Under the pieces are notes generated by a model. That model made no database searches and was not told the origin of the DNA. It saw only the letters and a list, made by a program, of their open reading frames with translations. From Clostridiales bacterium (GTDB taxonomy: Bacteria; Bacillota; Clostridia; Lachnospirales; Anaerotignaceae), in contig JAHZAW010000040.1 in the NCBI GenBank assembly GCA_019423725.1, positions 1 to 64,000 of the forward strand: a stretch of 64,000 nt of DNA. The letters run 5' to 3'. Numbering within the stretch: the stretch's first letter is position 1; each line of letters starts with the position of its first letter. This document shows, piece after piece, positions 8,583 through 18,400 of the stretch. A program made the translations under genes and the position numbers.

Positions 8583-9417
8583 ATTCAAACACTCCCTCGT
8601 ATGCAGTTTCAGCTTTTCCCGTCATAAATACGGTGCCGTCAGAACAATATCTTATAACAAGATCTCCTCCGATGAGGTGTACTGTAACATCTGTGTCCTT
8701 TTTGCAGATACCATTTAAGCAGGCTGCAACAACGGTTGCACAAGTTCCGGTTCCGCAGGCAAATGTCTCACCGCTTCCCCTCTCCCATACTCTCATCTGA
8801 AGGGTCTTATCATCTATTACCTTTACAAATTCCGTATTTACTCTGTCAGGGAATATGCTTAAGTTCTCAAAGTCAGGGCCTATCTTCTCAAGATCAAGGC
8901 TGTCCACATCATCTACAAAACATACGGCATGGGGATTTCCCATGGACACAGCCGTAAGCTTATATACGCCGCCTGCGACTTCCACCGGCTCGTTTATCAT
9001 GATCTTGTCGAATTTTACGGGTATTTTTTCAGGCTCAAGTATGGCCTTTCCCATATCCACACATACAGTGTCGACTTTTCCGTCCTTTACATTGAGCTTG
9101 AGTTTCTTTACGCCGCTCAATGTATCCACAGTTATGTCTGTTTTATTTACGATACCCTTGTCATAAAGAAATTTTCCGACACATCTTATGCCGTTTCCGC
9201 ACATCTTAGCTTCGCTTCCGTCGGCATTGAATATCCTCATCTTAGCATCAGCTTTATCAGATGAACATATCATTATAAGCCCGTCTGAACCAACTGAAAA
9301 ATGTCTCGGTGATACTGCGACTGCTATCTCTTCGGGTTTTTCAAGTTCTCTGTCCATACAGTTTACATATACATAGTCGTTTCCGATACCATGCATCTTG
9401 GTGAAGTTGAATTTCAT
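8566..9417 (-). CDS. dapF: Diaminopimelate epimerase
   Basis: 283 residues, cofactor-independent epimerase of LL- to meso-diaminopimelate. The two catalytic cysteines are C73 (KMCGNGIRC) and C221 (ETFACGTGTC), acting as base and acid, and MHGIGNDYVY is the standard N-terminal signature. The ATG at 9417 follows AAAGGGG; the readable extension upstream lacks a site. It sits between pyrG and dapL and feeds directly on the product of DapL. Confidence 0.95.
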   Translation of the reverse strand: MKFNFTKMHGIGNDYVYVNCMDRELEKPEEIAVAVSPRHFSVGSDGLIMICSSDKADAKMRIFNADGSEAKMCGNGIRCVGKFLYDKGIVNKTDITVDTLSGVKKLKLNVKDGKVDTVCVDMGKAILEPEKIPVKFDKIMINEPVEVAGGVYKLTAVSMGNPHAVCFVDDVDSLDLEKIGPDFENLSIFPDRVNTEFVKVIDDKTLQMRVWERGSGETFACGTGTCATVVAACLNGICKKDTDVTVHLIGGDLVIRYCSDGTVFMTGKAETAYEGVFEYEYKD

Positions 9418-9457
9418 ATTAAAACCCCTTTCTGTCAAAATTTATGTCAATTTATCA

Positions 9458-11053
9458 TCAATGCTTAAGAGCAGCCTTAACAAGACCTACGAAAAGCGCA
9501 TGCGCTCTGTTGGGACGGCTCTTGAATTCAGGATGATACTGAACTCCTACATAAAAATCATTTCCGGGAATCTCAACTGTCTCAACGATCCTGTCGTCAG
9601 GAGATGTTCCGCTTATGACAAGACCCTTTTCCTGCATAAGGTCTCTATAGTCGTTATTGAATTCATAACGGTGGCGGTGTCTTTCATATATAAGTTCTGA
9701 ATTGTAGCACTCATACATCTTTGTTCCAGGTTTTACCTTGCAGGGGTATGCTCCCAGTCTCATGGTTCCGCCCTTTGCTATCTCATTATTCTGGTCAGGC
9801 ATAAAGTCGATGACCTTATTAGCTGTATCCTCATCAAACTCTCCTGAGTTAGCATCCTTTAAGCCGCATACATATCTGGCAAACTCAATAACAGCTATCT
9901 GCATACCAAGACATATGCCAAGCATGGGCAGATTATTCACACGGCAGTAATGGGCAGCTGCTATCTTTCCTTCGATACCTCTGTTTCCAAATCCTCCGGG
10001 GATAACTATTCCTGAACAGTTTCTCAAAACATCAGCGACGTTTTCATCTGTTATGGTCTCTGAATCGATCCACTCTATCTCAACATAGGCTCCGTTTTCA
10101 TATCCGGCATGTCTGAGGGCCTCAGCAACGGAAAGATATGCGTCATGAAGCTGAACATATTTTCCTACGATGCCTATCCTTACTTCCTTTGTCCTTGATT
10201 TGATCCTGTCAAGCATTCCTTCCCACTCTGTAAGGTCAGGAGCAGGAGCGTTTATGCCAAGCTCACGGCATACGATGTTTGAAAAGCCGCTCTTTTCAAG
10301 CATAAGGGGTGCTTCGTAAAGGATGGGGATAGTTATATTCTCGATAACGCAGTCAGGTTTTACATTACAGAACATGGCTATCTTTCTGAATATGGACTCC
10401 TCTATGGGCTCATCGCTTCTAAGTACGATTATGTTAGGATTGATGCCCATTCCCTGAAGTTCCTTTACGGAATGCTGTGTAGGTTTTGATTTATGTTCCT
10501 CTGAGCCCCTGATATAGGGAACGAGAGTAACATGTATATAAAGGGAGTTTTCCTTTCCGACCTCAAGGCCTACCTGTCTGATGGCCTCAAGGAAGGGCTG
10601 GCTCTCGATATCGCCTGTTGTTCCGCCGATCTCTGTTATAACTATATCGGCATCTGTTTTCTGAGCAACTGCGTAAATGAATTCCTTTATCACATTTGTG
10701 ACATGGGGAATTACCTGAACGGTTTCTCCAAGGTATTCTCCTCTTCTTTCCTTATTGAGAACATTCCAGTACACTTTTCCCGTTGTGAGGTTTGAAAACT
10801 TGTTCAGGTCCTCATCGATAAAACGTTCATAGTGTCCAAGGTCAAGGTCTGTCTCAGCACCATCGTCTGTGACGAATACCTCTCCATGCTGGTAAGGGCT
10901 CATGGTTCCGGGGTCCACGTTGATATAGGGGTCGAGCTTCTGTGCGGCAACCTTAAGTCCCCTTGCCTTAAGAAGTCTTCCCAGCGATGCAGCGGTTATC
11001 CCCTTTCCTAAACCTGATACAACACCACCGGTAACAAAAATAAACTTTGTCAT
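9458..11053 (-). CDS. pyrG: CTP synthase
   Basis: 531 residues, makes CTP from UTP, ATP and glutamine. The N-terminal synthase domain opens with [17 protein letters not shown] (P-loop-like) and contains [13 protein letters not shown]; the C-terminal class I glutamine amidotransferase has the nucleophile in LGICLGMQ and the partner [13 protein letters not shown] lies nine bases before ATG 11053. First gene of the pyrG-dapF-dapL transcript; its leader holds a terminator-like hairpin, consistent with control of premature termination as known for pyrG in Firmicutes. Confidence 0.96.
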   Translation of the reverse strand: MTKFIFVTGGVVSGLGKGITAASLGRLLKARGLKVAAQKLDPYINVDPGTMSPYQHGEVFVTDDGAETDLDLGHYERFIDEDLNKFSNLTTGKVYWNVLNKERRGEYLGETVQVIPHVTNVIKEFIYAVAQKTDADIVITEIGGTTGDIESQPFLEAIRQVGLEVGKENSLYIHVTLVPYIRGSEEHKSKPTQHSVKELQGMGINPNIIVLRSDEPIEESIFRKIAMFCNVKPDCVIENITIPILYEAPLMLEKSGFSNIVCRELGINAPAPDLTEWEGMLDRIKSRTKEVRIGIVGKYVQLHDAYLSVAEALRHAGYENGAYVEIEWIDSETITDENVADVLRNCSGIVIPGGFGNRGIEGKIAAAHYCRVNNLPMLGICLGMQIAVIEFARYVCGLKDANSGEFDEDTANKVIDFMPDQNNEIAKGGTMRLGAYPCKVKPGTKMYECYNSELIYERHRHRYEFNNDYRDLMQEKGLVISGTSPDDRIVETVEIPGNDFYVGVQYHPEFKSRPNRAHALFVGLVKAALKH

Positions 11054-11119
11054 AATGTTAATCCTCCAAAATTCCTTGAAAAAACCTTTATAGTATTATA
11101 ATACGTAATAACTTATCAT

Positions 11120-11175
11120 AAAAAGGGCACTCATCCTGTATGAGTAATATAACCAGTATAGGATGAACGCCCTTT
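11120..11175 (-). promoter_or_regulatory. pyrG leader attenuator hairpin
   Basis: On the minus strand 7 bp (11175-11169 with 11128-11122) plus 7 bp (11166-11160 with 11137-11131) are separated by a 2x2 internal loop and followed by TTTTT (11124-11120). It lies about 67 bases before the pyrG start and about 10 bases after the predicted transcription start, with no gene upstream for it to terminate. In Bacillus pyrG a leader terminator is controlled by CTP through repeated G addition at a GGGC start. Here GGGC occurs inside the stem base; whether transcription starts there is unknown. Confidence 0.65.
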
Positions 11176-11190
11176 GTCCTTCATTAAAAT

Positions 11191-11219
11191 AGATTATCAC
11201 TACAAATTGTTACTGTCAA
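11191..11219 (-). promoter_or_regulatory. Promoter of the pyrG operon
   Basis: On the minus strand TTGACA (11219-11214) and TAATCT (11196-11191) are 17 bases apart. A GATAAT with shorter spacing overlaps it. Together with the divergent glnN promoter and the two hairpins it fills the 384-base gap 11054-11437. Confidence 0.6.
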
Positions 11220-11270
11220 TATCCGTCAGAACAAATTGTTGTAAAAAATTAAAATTTTTTAAAAAATCTA

Positions 11271-11299
11271 TTGACTTCACTTTAAAGCGGTGTTATACT
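11271..11299 (+). promoter_or_regulatory. Promoter of glnN
   Basis: TTGACT (11271-11276) and TATACT (11294-11299) are 17 bases apart. It is divergent from the pyrG promoter. Confidence 0.75.
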
Positions 11300-11313
11300 A
11301 CCCGCATATTAGC

Positions 11314-11348
11314 AAAGGCGCTATGGATTATTCCGTAGCGCCTTTTTT
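11314..11348 (+). promoter_or_regulatory. glnN leader terminator/attenuator
   Basis: A perfect 10-bp stem (11314-11323 with 11336-11345) extends by three pairs (one U-G) to a six-base loop ATTATT and is followed by six T. It begins only about 8 bases after the predicted transcription start and 90 bases before the glnN start codon. No gene precedes it, so it must act on the glnN transcript itself or end a very short RNA. Confidence 0.7.
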
Positions 11349-11437
11349 GTTACAACAGGAGCGACATCACGTTTACATCAGAGTTTGGCATTTAAAATGA
11401 CTTATATGAATAAATAAAGAAAAAGGAGCGAGACATC

Positions 11438-13534
11438 ATGAGTACAATGACAGATTTATTCGGATCAATGGTTTTTGACGACAAAGTGATGGAAGCAAGA
11501 CTTCCCAAAGAAACCTACAAGGCAATGCAGAAGACCATCAAAGACGGACTTCCCCTTGTTGACCTTGAGGTAGCAAACGTTGTTGCCAATGCAATGAAAG
11601 ACTGGGCCATCGAAAAAGGTGCAACACATTTCACACACTGGTTCCAGCCTATGACAGGCATTACTGCAGAAAAACACGACAGCTTTATTTCACCTAAGGG
11701 CGACGGAAAAATTATTATGGAATTTTCCGGCAAGGAGCTTGTTAAGGGCGAACCTGATGCTTCATCATTCCCTTCAGGCGGACTTAGAGCAACATTCGAG
11801 GCCAGAGGATATACAGCCTGGGACCCCACATCATATGCTTTCATTAAAGATAAGGCACTCTGCATCCCCACTGCATTCTGTTCATACGGCGGCGAGGCAC
11901 TTGATAAAAAGACTCCCCTCCTCCGTTCAATGGAATATATCAATAAGGAAGCCTTAAGAGTACTTAAACTTTTCGGAAATGATGATGTAACATCAGTTAA
12001 AACAACTGTTGGTCCTGAGCAGGAATACTTCCTCATCCCCAAAGAACTCTATGATAAAAGAAAAGACCTTATCTACACAGGAAGAACTCTTTTCGGTGCA
12101 AAGGCTCCCAAGGGACAGGAACTTGATGACCATTACTTTGGAACGATCAAACCCAGAGTTGCAGCTTATATGGCTGACCTCAACGAGGAACTTTGGAAAC
12201 TTGGAATCCTTGCAAAAACAGAACATAACGAAGTAGCTCCTGCACAGCACGAGCTTGCTCCTATCTTTACAACAACAAACATAGCAACAGACCACAACCA
12301 GCTTACAATGGAGATCATGCAGAAAGTCGCAAAGAAACACGACCTTGTATGTCTGCTCCATGAGAAACCTTTTGAAGGTGTAAACGGTTCAGGTAAGCAC
12401 AACAACTGGTCTATTTCAACAAACACAGGCGTTAACCTTCTTGAGCCTGGTGAAACACCCTATGAAAACGCACAGTTCCTCTTATTCCTCTGCGCTGTTA
12501 TAAAAGGTGTTGATGAGTATCAGGATCTTCTCAGGATCGCAGTTGCTTCCGCTGGCAACGACCACAGACTTGGAGCTAACGAGGCTCCTCCCGCTGTAGT
12601 TTCTATCTTCCTTGGCGATGAGCTTTACGCAATCCTTGAGGCTATCAAAGATGGTAAATCATATAACGGAACATCAAAAGAAAGCATGCAGATCGGTGTT
12701 GACGTTCTTCCTCCATTCTTCAGAGATACAACTGATAGGAACAGAACATCACCCTTCGCTTTCACAGGAAATAAATTTGAGTTCAGAATGGTAGGTTCCA
12801 CAATGTCTATCGCCGGCCCCAACTTTGTTCTTAACACAGTTGTAGGCAAGGAACTTAAGGAATTCGCTGATGCCCTTGAAGGTTCAAAGGATTTCAATAC
12901 AGATCTTCATAACCTCATCGTTAAGACTATCAAAGATCATGAAAGAATCCTCTTCAACGGCAACGGTTATGATGATGCCTGGATCGAAGAAGCAGAAAAG
13001 AGAGGTCTCTGCAACCTCAAGACAACACCTGATTGTCTTCCCTACTTCCTTTCAGACAAAAACGTATCACTCTTCACAGAGAGCGGAGTCCTTTCAAAGA
13101 CTGAAATGGAATCACGTTATGACATCACTCTTGAAGCATACTGCAAGGTTATCGGCATAGAGGCAGCTACAATGCTTGATATGGCTAAAAAAGATATCCT
13201 TCCCGCAGCTACAGCTTACATCAAAGAGCTTGCTGACACAGCAAATGCTAAGAAGGCAATTCTCCCCATGTGCGAATGCTCATATGAAGAAGATATCGTA
13301 GCTAAGGCTTCTGCCCTTACTGGTAAACTTTACGCTGCTGTTAAAGTTCTTGAGGACAACATCGCTAGAACAGCTGAGATCGACAACGTAACAGAGCTTT
13401 CAATGTTCTATAAGGATTCTATCATCCCTTCAATGGACGCTGTAAGAGCTCCCGCTGATGAACTTGAAACGATAACAGCTAAGAAATACTGGCCGTTCCC
13501 TACATACGGCGATCTCCTTTTCGGAGTAAGATAA
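11438..13534 (+). CDS. glnN: Glutamine synthetase type III
   Basis: 698 residues, cytoplasmic, makes glutamine from glutamate, ammonia and ATP. Length and motifs are those of GSIII, not the 440-470 residue [13 protein letters not shown] near residue 65, [19 protein letters not shown], and [10 protein letters not shown] as the metal/ATP region. GGAG lies upstream of the ATG. It is followed by an ammonium transporter with a P-II domain and by glutamate synthase, giving a complete GS/GOGAT block on one strand. Expression is probably governed by the leader hairpin. Codon use is like the neighbours. Confidence 0.96.
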   Translation: MSTMTDLFGSMVFDDKVMEARLPKETYKAMQKTIKDGLPLVDLEVANVVANAMKDWAIEKGATHFTHWFQPMTGITAEKHDSFISPKGDGKIIMEFSGKELVKGEPDASSFPSGGLRATFEARGYTAWDPTSYAFIKDKALCIPTAFCSYGGEALDKKTPLLRSMEYINKEALRVLKLFGNDDVTSVKTTVGPEQEYFLIPKELYDKRKDLIYTGRTLFGAKAPKGQELDDHYFGTIKPRVAAYMADLNEELWKLGILAKTEHNEVAPAQHELAPIFTTTNIATDHNQLTMEIMQKVAKKHDLVCLLHEKPFEGVNGSGKHNNWSISTNTGVNLLEPGETPYENAQFLLFLCAVIKGVDEYQDLLRIAVASAGNDHRLGANEAPPAVVSIFLGDELYAILEAIKDGKSYNGTSKESMQIGVDVLPPFFRDTTDRNRTSPFAFTGNKFEFRMVGSTMSIAGPNFVLNTVVGKELKEFADALEGSKDFNTDLHNLIVKTIKDHERILFNGNGYDDAWIEEAEKRGLCNLKTTPDCLPYFLSDKNVSLFTESGVLSKTEMESRYDITLEAYCKVIGIEAATMLDMAKKDILPAATAYIKELADTANAKKAILPMCECSYEEDIVAKASALTGKLYAAVKVLEDNIARTAEIDNVTELSMFYKDSIIPSMDAVRAPADELETITAKKYWPFPTYGDLLFGVR

Positions 13535-13548
13535 AAACTTAAAATTAT

Positions 13549-13574
13549 CCCGCCGTTCCATAAAGGGCGGCGGG
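13549..13574 (+). terminator. GC-rich hairpin between glnN and amt
   Basis: The 7-bp stem CCCGCCG (13549-13555) with CGGCGGG (13568-13574) is strong but lacks a T-run on the plus strand. It may mark an RNA 3' end, slow polymerase, or protect processed glnN mRNA. Confidence 0.5.
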
Positions 13575-13609
13575 TAAACATATTAAGACAAACATAAGAT
13601 GCATAATTA

Positions 13610-13640
13610 TTGACAGAATTTTTTGACATTATTTTTGACA
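13610..13640 (+). repeat. Three direct TTGACA repeats before amt
   Basis: TTGACA occurs at 13610-13615, 13623-13628 and 13635-13640, at 13- and 12-base intervals. No -10 element sits 16-18 bases after any of them, so they do not read as simple promoters. They may be a protein-binding site. Confidence 0.4.
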
Positions 13641-13659
13641 GCAGAAAGAAGGAATGACA

Positions 13660-15381
13660 ATGGATTTTACAGCATTAGTTTCAAGCATCAACACTACCTG
13701 GGTCCTGGTCGCCGCAGCTCTTGTATTCTTTATGCAGGCCGGATTTGCCATGGTAGAAACAGGATTCACAAGAGCTAAAAATGCCGGAAACATTATCATG
13801 AAAAACCTTATGGACTTCTGTATAGGTACTCCCCTCTACTGGTTCATAGGATTCGGAATAATGTTCGGAGGCATGAGCGGAGTCTTCGGCGGTATTGATT
13901 TCTTCACTAGAGGAGATTATTCATCAATACTCCCCGATGGTGTTCCATTTTTCGCATACTTCATTTTCCAGACCGTTTTCTGCGCTACTTCAGCTACAAT
14001 AGTTTCAGGAGCTATGGCTGAAAGAACTAAGTTCAGCGCATATTGTGTATATTCAGCTATCATAAGTCTTATCATTTATCCCGTAAGCGGTCACTGGATC
14101 TGGGGCGGCGGCTGGCTCTCACAGATGGGCTTCCACGATTTCGCCGGTTCAACAGCAGTTCATATGCTCGGCGGCGTATGTGCCTTCATCGGAGCTAAAA
14201 TGCTTGGTCCCCGTATCGGAAAATATGACAAAAACGGAAAATCAAAAGCTATCCCCGGACACTCTATTACATTAGGTGCTCTCGGATGCTTTATCCTCTG
14301 GTTCTGCTGGTTCGGTTTCAATGGAGGCTCAACAGTTTCCATGGTAGACGGTGCTCAGGAACTTGCCGGAAAAGTATTCTTTAACACTAACCTTGCCGCT
14401 GCGACTGCAACAATTCCTGTAATGCTCTTTACTTGGAAACTCTATAAAAAACCCGATGTTTCTATGACACTTAACGGTTCTCTTGCTGGTCTTGTTGCCA
14501 TAACAGCCGGCTGCGATGTGGTTAATCCCTGGGCAGCAGCTATTATCGGTATCATCGCTGGATTTGCCGTTGTAGGAGCCATCGAGTTCATCGATAAGAA
14601 ACTTAAAGTTGATGACCCTGTAGGTGCATGTGGAGTTCATATGGTATGCGGATGCCTTGGTACTATCCTTACCGGTGTGTTCTGCTCTAATGAATCTCTT
14701 GAGGCCATGGGTATGACAAGAGGAGCTTTCCTTGGTGTTCAGTTCGTTGGTGTTATATCAACTATCATCTGGGCAGCAGTAACAATCACTATTACATTTA
14801 CTATTATCAAGAAAACGATCGGCCTTAGAGTAACAGCTGAAGAAGAAATTTCAGGTCTTGACCTTCCTGAACATGGTCTTGTATCTGCTTACGCTGACTT
14901 TATGCCGGCCATTTCACAGGTCGATTCTTCAGAAGCTCCTGTCGTAACTGGAACTGTTCCCGTTGATGAGGCAGTGCCCGTACAGCTTAAGACAGCTCCT
15001 AAGGGAACTGTAACAGCTTCCGATGTGAAGATGACAAAGATCGAGCTTCTTATCAAACAGGAAAAATTTGAAGCTCTTAAAGAAGCCCTTATGGGAATCG
15101 GCATCACAGGAATGACAGTAACTCACGTTCTTGGATGCGGCGCCCAGAAAGGCAAACCTGAATATTACCGTGGTGTTATTCAGGAAGTCAGCCTTCTTCC
15201 TAAAGTACAGGTCGAAGTCGTTGTTTGTAAAGTTCCTGTCCGTACAGTAATCGAAACCGCTAAGAAAGTTCTTTATACAGGACATATCGGTGATGGCAAG
15301 ATCTTCGTTTATGACGTTGAAAACGCTATCAAGGTACGTACAGGTGAGGAAGGGTTTGATGCTCTTCAGGATGTTGAATAA
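13660..15381 (+). CDS. amt: Ammonium transporter fused to a P-II signalling domain
   Basis: 573 residues. The first about 400 form an Amt/Mep channel with eleven predicted membrane helices (FFMQAGFAMVETGFTRAKN, SGHWIWGGGW, DFAGSTAVHMLGG, HSITLGALG). After a linker rich in Val/Pro/Ser, residues 458-573 are a complete GlnB/GlnK-type P-II domain (KIELLIKQEKFEALKEAL, B-loop GHIGDGKIFV). The T-loop aligns without gaps to E. coli GlnB, but position 51 is Gln, not Tyr, so UMP cannot be attached there. P-II normally plugs Amt; here the regulator is covalently tethered. The second ATG, six bases after AAGGA, is taken as start. Confidence 0.93.
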   Translation: MDFTALVSSINTTWVLVAAALVFFMQAGFAMVETGFTRAKNAGNIIMKNLMDFCIGTPLYWFIGFGIMFGGMSGVFGGIDFFTRGDYSSILPDGVPFFAYFIFQTVFCATSATIVSGAMAERTKFSAYCVYSAIISLIIYPVSGHWIWGGGWLSQMGFHDFAGSTAVHMLGGVCAFIGAKMLGPRIGKYDKNGKSKAIPGHSITLGALGCFILWFCWFGFNGGSTVSMVDGAQELAGKVFFNTNLAAATATIPVMLFTWKLYKKPDVSMTLNGSLAGLVAITAGCDVVNPWAAAIIGIIAGFAVVGAIEFIDKKLKVDDPVGACGVHMVCGCLGTILTGVFCSNESLEAMGMTRGAFLGVQFVGVISTIIWAAVTITITFTIIKKTIGLRVTAEEEISGLDLPEHGLVSAYADFMPAISQVDSSEAPVVTGTVPVDEAVPVQLKTAPKGTVTASDVKMTKIELLIKQEKFEALKEALMGIGITGMTVTHVLGCGAQKGKPEYYRGVIQEVSLLPKVQVEVVVCKVPVRTVIETAKKVLYTGHIGDGKIFVYDVENAIKVRTGEEGFDALQDVE

Positions 15382-15394
15382 ATAAAATTGAAAA

Positions 15395-15429
15395 TGCAAA
15401 AGGTGCTTTTAAGTGCCTTTTGCACTTTT
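15395..15429 (+). terminator. Terminator or attenuator between amt and gltB
   Basis: The 9-bp stem TGCAAAAGG (15395-15403) with CCTTTTGCA (15416-15424) is followed by CTTTTT. No promoter is evident in the 27 bases before gltB, so some read-through is expected. Confidence 0.7.
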
Positions 15430-15455
15430 TCACAATCAGTTAGGGGTTGTATATT

Positions 15456-18400
15456 ATGAGTGAAAATTATATGGATAATAAAAACAAGGGATTATACGAA
15501 AGTCAGTTTGAACATGATAACTGCGGTATCGGTGCAGTTGTCAATATCAAAGGAAAACAGTCTCACAAAATCGTTGACGATGCCCTTAAGATCGTTGAAA
15601 AACTTGAACATCGTGCCGGAAAAGATGCAGAAGGCAAAACCGGTGACGGCGTTGGTATTATGCTTCAGATATCCCATGACTTCTTCAAAAAAGCAGCTGC
15701 GGATATCGGTATTGAATTAAATGAGGCAAGGGACTACGGTGTTGGTATGTTCTTCTTCCCTCAGGATACACTTAAACGTAATCAGGCGAAAAAAATGTTT
15801 GAGGTCATTACCGCAAAGGAAGGCCTTAAATTTCTTGGATGGCGTACAGTGCCCGTTGACCCTACAGTCCTCGGACAGAAAGCTAAAGACTGTATGCCCA
15901 ATATAATGCAGGCAATAATTGAGAGACCCGAAAATATAAGCAGAGGTCTCGATTTCGATAGAAAACTTTATGTTATCAGACGTGTGTTTGAGCAGAGCAA
16001 TGATAATACATATGTCGTTTCTCTCTCAAGCCGTACAATAGTTTACAAAGGAATGTTCCTTGTCGGCCAGCTGAGAAAGTTCTATCTTGACCTTCAGGAT
16101 ACGGACTATAAGTCAGCCATTGCCATGGTACACTCCAGATTCTCAACAAACACAAATCCCAGCTGGGAAAGAGCCCATCCCAACAGATTTATACTCCATA
16201 ACGGCGAGATAAACACTATCCGCGGCAATGTTGACCGTATGCTTGCCCGTGAAGAGACCATGTTCTCAAAGGTAATGGCAAAGGATATGGATAAAGTCCT
16301 TCCCGTCGTTAATGTATCAGGTTCTGACTCAGCAATGCTGGATAATACCCTTGAGTTCCTTGTAATGAACGGTATGGACCTTCCCCTTGCTCTTATGATA
16401 ACCATTCCGGAACCTTGGAGCAACGATAAGAACATAAGCCGTGAAAAACGTGATCTTTACAGATACTACGCTACAATGATGGAGCCTTGGGACGGCCCTG
16501 CTTCTATCCTCTTCTCCGATGGTGACATCGTAGGAGCCGTACTGGACAGAAACGGACTCAGACCTTCAAGATACTACATCACTAACGATGACCACCTTGT
16601 TCTTTCATCAGAAGTAGGTGTACTTGAGTTCGATCCCAGCAAAGTAGTTAAAAAATCTCGTCTTGAGCCTGGCAAGATGCTCCTTGTAGATACTAAGGCA
16701 GGACGTGTAATATCAGATGAAGAGCTTAAGGAGCGTTATGCCCTTAAACAGCCCTATGGTGAATGGCTCGACCAGTATCTTGTTGACCTTAAAGATCTTC
16801 CTATACCCAACAAAAAGGTCGATATCCATCCCCAGGAAATAAGAGATAAACTGTATAAAGCATTTGGATATACCTATGAGGATGTAAAATCAGCTATCCT
16901 TCCCATGGCTACAAATGCCGCTGAACCTACAGCTGCAATGGGAATCGATATACCTCTGGCTGTTCTTTCGGACAAGCATCAGCCCTTATTCAATTACTTT
17001 AAACAGATATTCGCACAGGTAACTAATCCCCCTATCGATGCTATCCGTGAGGAAATAGTTACAAATACATCAGTATATATCGGTTCAGATGGTAACCTTC
17101 TTGAGGAAAAACCTGACAACTGCCGTATGCTCCATATCAGTAATCCTATACTTACAAGTGTAGATATGCTCAAGATAAGGAATATGGACATACCTGGATT
17201 CAAAGTAGAGACAGTATCACTCCTCTACTATACAAATACTCCCCTTGACCGTGCCATCGACCACTTATTCGTAAGCATCGACCGTGCATACAAAAATGGT
17301 GCAAATATCATCATTCTTTCCGACCGTGGAGTAGATGAAAACCATGTGGCTATCCCTTCACTTTTAGCTGTATCAGCCGTTGAACAGCATCTTATAAAGA
17401 CAAAGAAGAGAACTGCAGTTTCAATAATACTTGAAAGTGCTGAGCCCCGTGATGTACATCACTTTGCTACACTTCTCGGATACGGCGCAAGAGCTATCAA
17501 CCCTTATCTTGCCCATGAATGTATCGGTGAGCTCATTGATATGGGTATGCTCAACAAAGATCTTCATGTTGCCATCGACGATTACAACAGTGCCATTCTT
17601 CATGGTATCGTTAAGATCGCTTCTAAGATGGGTATCTCTACCCTTCAGTCATATCAGTCAGCACAGATCTTTGAAGCTATCGGCATAAGCAAAGAAGTAA
17701 CAGATAAATACTTTACAAATACAGTAAGCCGTGTCGGCGGTGTCGGCCTTAAGGAAATAGGTGAAGATGTTGAGTGGAGACATTCACATGCTTTCGATCC
17801 CCTTGGACTTGGAGTTGATACTACCCTTGACTCAAATGGTGCGCATAAGCTCCGCAGCGGCAGCGATAAAGAGGACCATCTCTACAGCCCTAAGGTGATC
17901 GTTACCCTTCAGGAGGCCGCTAGAAACGGAGATTACAATAAATTTAAAGAATATACAGCTATGGTCGATGATGAGACCAAGCCCCATACCCTCAGAGGTC
18001 TGCTTGAATTTAATTTTGATCCTAAGAAGAGCATCCCCATCGAGGAAGTTGAACCCGCTTCAGAGATCGTTAAGAGATTCAAGACAGGTGCCATGAGCTA
18101 TGGTTCAATATCACAGGAAGCCCATGAATGCCTTGCCAAAGCCATGAACAGGATCGGCGGAAAATCTAACTCAGGTGAAGGCGGCGAGCTTCCAGAAAGA
18201 CTTCATTCTGACTGCTGCAGTGCCATCAAGCAGGTAGCATCAGGACGTTTTGGTGTAACAAGTGAATATCTGGTAAGCGCTAAGGAGATCCAGATAAAGA
18301 TGGCTCAGGGTGCAAAACCCGGCGAAGGTGGACATCTTCCCGGTAAAAAAGTATATCCCTGGATCGCTAAGACAAGATACTCTACACCTGGAGTTTCTCT

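Noticed and set aside
11314..11348. Dual-hexaloop ANTAR target in the glnN leader
   Set aside because: Only one hairpin fits between the promoter and the T-run, and the loop ATTATT lacks the G at position 4 expected for these targets.
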